NCBI GenBank assembly: GCA_003229135.1
Contig: QIHV01000037.1
Location: 1-8,534 of the forward strand
Direction of reading: 5' to 3'
From: Candidatus Kaiserbacteria bacterium
GTDB lineage: Bacteria; Patescibacteriota; Minisyncoccia; Phycocordibacterales; Phycocordibacteraceae
DNA: 8,534 bases
The notes beneath the pieces are model-generated. The model was not told where the DNA came from. It was given only the letters and a program-made list of their open reading frames with translations, and did no database searches. How positions within the stretch are numbered: the stretch's first letter is position 1; every line of letters starts with the position of its first letter. This document shows, piece by piece, positions 6,087 through 8,534 of the stretch. Both the position numbers and the translations under genes were made by a program.

Positions 6087-7199
6087 ATGTGGAAGCTTTC
6101 ACGCATATTTTCCGGTGATAAAATATTCCTTACTATTGTCACAATATTAGCACTGGGTGGTATCGCGATATTCTCTTCAGCAACACTTGGTTTACTTGCA
6201 CGCGCTAATGCAAATATTGGACATACAGCATTAATACAAATTATTTTTGGACTTGGTGGAGGAATTGGCGCATTTGTCATATTTCGTACCGTTCCTTTGA
6301 AATGGTTTCGGCAAGCGGCTCCATGGCTTTTTATTGCGTCACTTCTTCTTACGTTGGCGGTATTTATACCCGGTATCGGTACACACGCTTATGGTGCAAC
6401 TCGTTGGCTCAATTTACGATTTATTACGCTACAACCAGCAGAGTTTCTGAAGATTGGTGTTATTTTTCTGGTGGCGTGGTATCTTGCGTTAAATGTAAGA
6501 CGACTTGCCGATTATAAGTATGGGCTTATACCATTTTCAATTATTGTTGGCATACCTTCTCTCATACTTCTGTTACAGCCAAATACAAGTACAACTTTAT
6601 TGATTGGTGCAACCAGTACCGCTATGTATTTTGCCGCTGGTGCGCCCTATCGTGATTTTCTTGCTTTAATTATTATTGCGATAGTGGCGCTTGGGGTTGT
6701 TTTACTTGTGCGTCCATATGCACTTCAACGAGTAACAACATTTCTCAATCCTACCGCTCATCCGCAAGGAAGCGGTTATCAAATTCAGCAGTCTTTAATT
6801 GCTATTGGTGCCGGTGAACTCACAGGCCGCGGTTTTGGAGAGAGTGTTCAGAAGTTTGACTATCTACCGGAGCCTGCGGGAGACTCTGTCTTTGCAGTAT
6901 TTGCCGAGGAGTTTGGTTTTATCGGCTCACTGATTCTAGTGGCACTTTTTCTAGCGCTTGCCGCACGTGGAATTGCGATAGCTGGTGATTCTCCCGACCG
7001 TTTTAGTGGTTTCGCGGCACTTGGATTTGCATGGCTTATTGCATTTCAGGCATTTGTAAATATGGACGCTATGCTTGGTGTTATGCCTCTCACAGGATTG
7101 CCATTACCATTTATTAGCCACGGAGGTACAGCACTTCTTACCGTACTTGCTGAGGCGGGGTTTATTTTAAACGTGGCGGCACACCGAAAAACCAAATAA
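6087..7199 (+). CDS. ftsW: Peptidoglycan glycosyltransferase FtsW (SEDS family)
   Basis: Polytopic membrane enzyme that polymerises lipid II at the septum together with a class B penicillin-binding protein. The 370-residue product has about ten hydrophobic segments. SEDS signatures in order: GATRWLNL at 103-110, ITLQPAEFLK at 113-122, LLLQPNTSTT at 161-170, GYQIQQSLIAIGAGELTGRG at 230-249, KFDYLPEPAGDSVFAVFAEE at 256-275 with the catalytic Asp266, and LPLPFISHGGTAL at 338-350. FISHGG and position between mraY and murG favour FtsW over RodA, although the paralogue cannot be fully excluded. The ORF extends back to 6030, overlapping mraY, but those 19 residues are mraY read in another frame; the ATG at 6087 gives a proper MWKLSRIFSGDK start before the first membrane segment. 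The ATG at 6083 is out of frame. Spacing of 7 bases after mraY supports one operon. murD, often found between these genes, is absent. Confidence 0.92.
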   Translation: MWKLSRIFSGDKIFLTIVTILALGGIAIFSSATLGLLARANANIGHTALIQIIFGLGGGIGAFVIFRTVPLKWFRQAAPWLFIASLLLTLAVFIPGIGTHAYGATRWLNLRFITLQPAEFLKIGVIFLVAWYLALNVRRLADYKYGLIPFSIIVGIPSLILLLQPNTSTTLLIGATSTAMYFAAGAPYRDFLALIIIAIVALGVVLLVRPYALQRVTTFLNPTAHPQGSGYQIQQSLIAIGAGELTGRGFGESVQKFDYLPEPAGDSVFAVFAEEFGFIGSLILVALFLALAARGIAIAGDSPDRFSGFAALGFAWLIAFQAFVNMDAMLGVMPLTGLPLPFISHGGTALLTVLAEAGFILNVAAHRKTK

Positions 7200-7215
7200 T
7201 GCTATACTTATCAAC
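7200..7215 (+). promoter_or_regulatory. Predicted leaderless extended -10 promoter of murG
   Basis: TGC then TATACT (7200-7208) is a near-consensus extended -10 element. Seven bases (7209-7215) separate it from the ATG at 7216, so initiation is expected on the A of the start codon. No good -35 is visible (CACACC at the 17-base position), which an extended -10 can tolerate. There is no Shine-Dalgarno sequence. The element fills almost all of the 16-base ftsW-murG gap. Confidence 0.55.
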
Positions 7216-8352
7216 ATGAAAATTGTCTTTACCGGTGGAGGAACTGGTGGTCATTTCTATCCAATTATTGCGATTGTAGAAGCAATGCACGACATTGTTC
7301 GAGATGAGTATTTGGTTACTCCAAAACTTTACTATATTGCACCAAGTCCATTTAATAAAAATGCGCTTTTTGAAAATAGTATTACTTTTTTAAAAAGTCC
7401 AGCAGGGAAAATTCGTAGATATCCATCACTATTAAATATTAGTGATATGGTACTTACTATATTTGGTTTTTTCTGGTCACTCATACAGCTTATTCGTTTG
7501 TATCCAGATGTGCTAGTTTCTAAAGGCGGATATGTTAGTGTGCCAACCGTATTTGCAGCATACCTTATTGGTATTCCAATAATTATCCATGAATCAGATG
7601 CAAAACCCGGACGTGCCAATTTATTTGCATCCCACTTTGCAACACATATCGCAATTTCTTTTGAAAGTGCCGCAAAATACTTTCCTAAAAAGGTGCGCCC
7701 CAAGATAGCACGCACAGGAACACCGGTACGTAAACTACTCCTCATTCCGGCACCTTATGATACGAGTAAATTACAAAATATTGATACTACTGTACCAACA
7801 GTATTGGTACTTGGAGGCTCACAAGGATCACAACGTATCAATGAGGTAATGCTGGAAGCCCTTCCCGATATGGTTCCGTTTGTAAATATTATTCATCAGA
7901 CAGGCGTGCATAATTTTGACAGTACCAAAGAAATAGCCCAAATTGCTCTTGAAAAAAATCTGCACAAAGCACGGTATCACCCATTTGCCAATCTTTCCAT
8001 AGATTCTTTGCACCAATACAGCGGCATTGCCAACCTTGTTGTGTCGCGAGCCGGTGCGGGTAGTATGGCTGAAATTGCAGCTTGGAAACTTCCAGCAATA
8101 TTAATTCCAATACCGGAAGCTATAAGTCATGATCAACTTTTAAATGCATATGCTTTTGCGCGTAGTGGTGCGGCAACCGTATTGGAAGAAGAAAATCTTA
8201 CACCACATTTACTTGTATCTGAAATTAAACGAATTGTAAATGATACTAAACTGGCAAAAAAAATGGGAGATGCCGGAGCTGCACTTTCTGACCCAGATGC
8301 GGCGCGCATTATCGCAAAGGCAGCATTAGATATTGCATTATCACACGAATAA
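7216..8352 (+). CDS. murG: UDP-GlcNAc:undecaprenyl-PP-MurNAc-pentapeptide GlcNAc transferase
   Basis: Peripheral membrane GT-B glycosyltransferase that adds GlcNAc to lipid I to make lipid II on the cytoplasmic face. The 378-residue protein is slightly longer than the usual 350-365. The N-terminal Rossmann domain carries GGGTGGH at residues 7-13 and GGYVSVP at 104-110, then [11 protein letters not shown] at 125-135 where the family usually has HEQNxxxGxxN. The C-terminal UDP-GlcNAc domain has GGSQGSQ at 200-206, HQTG at 227-230, [19 protein letters not shown] at 277-295 and SHDQLLNA at 304-311. A hydrophobic stretch at about 79-96 likely contributes to membrane contact. It directly follows ftsW, completing the lipid II steps of the cluster, and also has its own predicted promoter. 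The identity is secure; the altered HEQN-type loop is a family-level divergence rather than damage. Confidence 0.95.
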   Translation: MKIVFTGGGTGGHFYPIIAIVEAMHDIVRDEYLVTPKLYYIAPSPFNKNALFENSITFLKSPAGKIRRYPSLLNISDMVLTIFGFFWSLIQLIRLYPDVLVSKGGYVSVPTVFAAYLIGIPIIIHESDAKPGRANLFASHFATHIAISFESAAKYFPKKVRPKIARTGTPVRKLLLIPAPYDTSKLQNIDTTVPTVLVLGGSQGSQRINEVMLEALPDMVPFVNIIHQTGVHNFDSTKEIAQIALEKNLHKARYHPFANLSIDSLHQYSGIANLVVSRAGAGSMAEIAAWKLPAILIPIPEAISHDQLLNAYAFARSGAATVLEEENLTPHLLVSEIKRIVNDTKLAKKMGDAGAALSDPDAARIIAKAALDIALSHE

Positions 8353-8360
8353 TTTTTTGT
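8348..8360 (+). promoter_or_regulatory. Possible -10 box before gltX
   Basis: AATAAT (8348-8353, five of six to TATAAT) ends 7 bases before the ATG at 8361, the same spacing as at trpS, scpB and murG. It overlaps the murG stop codon. No -35 or TGn extension is clear, and no Shine-Dalgarno sequence is seen. An alternative register, TAATTT (8350-8355), has a 5-base spacer. The AT-rich context makes a chance match easy. Confidence 0.25.
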
Positions 8361-8534
8361 ATGGCTATTGTCAAAACACGTTTTGCCCCAAGTCCAACTG
8401 GTTTTTTGCACAGTGGCAACTATCGTACCGCTGTTTTTTCATATCTTTTTGCACAACAACAAAAAGGGAAGTTTGTACTGCGTATTGAAGACACTGATAG
8501 CTTGCGCTCAAAGAAAGAATATGAGGACAATATC
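8361..8534 (+). CDS. gltX: Glutamyl-tRNA synthetase, N-terminal fragment (3' end outside window)
   Basis: The first 58 residues of a class I synthetase that charges tRNA-Glu; the reading frame runs off the right edge. The start reads [20 protein letters not shown], the standard GluRS beginning with the class I HIGH-type motif as HSGN at residues 17-20. FVLRIEDTD at 38-46 is the conserved glutamate/ATP-site segment of GluRS. GlnRS is unlikely, since that family has a PEPNGYLHIGH-type start rather than PSPTG. Whether it is discriminating or also charges tRNA-Gln cannot be judged without the anticodon-binding part. The ATG lies 8 bases after the murG stop, so transcription from upstream is possible. 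Confidence 0.93.
   Translation, partial: MAIVKTRFAPSPTGFLHSGNYRTAVFSYLFAQQQKGKFVLRIEDTDSLRSKKEYEDNI

Noticed and set aside
1..8534. CRISPR array, mobile element, tRNA gene or novel defence system
   Set aside because: No regularly spaced direct repeats, terminal inverted repeats, transposase motifs, tRNA-like GTTC(G/A)A arms or unknown gene pairs were seen; nearly all DNA is explained by core genes.

Overview
This window looks like a chromosomal housekeeping segment of a small-genome bacterium, most likely Patescibacteria/CPR (Parcubacteria-like). That placement is an inference. It rests on the tight one-strand gene packing, the short divergent versions of core proteins, an AspRS without the bacterial GAD insertion, an unusual MraY, and the near absence of Shine-Dalgarno sequences. 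The standard genetic code fits: TGA is used as a stop and no gene needs UGA read through, which argues against the code-25 Gracilibacteria/Absconditabacteria. All recognised genes lie on the + strand. Gaps between genes are 64 bases or less, so there is no long empty stretch. I see no tRNA, rRNA, CRISPR array, insertion sequence or phage gene.

Layout. 1-317 is the 3' end of an AT-rich gene resembling the C-terminus of DHCR24-like FAD-dependent oxidoreductases. 378-1340 is trpS. 1393-2715 is aspS of the archaeal type, and its last 20 bases overlap scpA (2696-3448). scpB (3513-4061) follows after a 64-base gap. Then comes a cell-wall block: a membrane-anchored D,D-carboxypeptidase (4068-5015), mraY (5012-6079, ATGA overlap), ftsW (6087-7199) and murG (7216-8352). 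The window ends inside gltX (from 8361).

How the genes fit together. MraY makes lipid I on the inner membrane face. MurG adds GlcNAc to give lipid II. FtsW polymerises lipid II at the division site. The carboxypeptidase trims the terminal D-Ala of the stem peptide. ScpA and ScpB are the kleisin and winged-helix partners of an SMC condensin encoded elsewhere, so chromosome segregation genes sit next to division and wall genes. Three aminoacyl-tRNA synthetases (Trp, Asp, Glu) flank them. The block is a reduced dcw cluster: murD is missing from its usual place between mraY and ftsW, and gltX rather than murC follows murG.

The most interesting signal is regulatory. Several genes that begin transcription units (trpS, scpB, murG, less clearly aspS and gltX) have a TAnnnT -10 box ending 7 bases (9 for aspS) before the ATG, sometimes with a TGn extension and a TTTAC-type -35. 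This predicts leaderless or nearly leaderless mRNAs. The second point of interest is MraY, where a normally catalytic Asp is replaced by Glu. I found no evidence of an undescribed multi-gene system; most of the window is ordinary core biology in divergent form.
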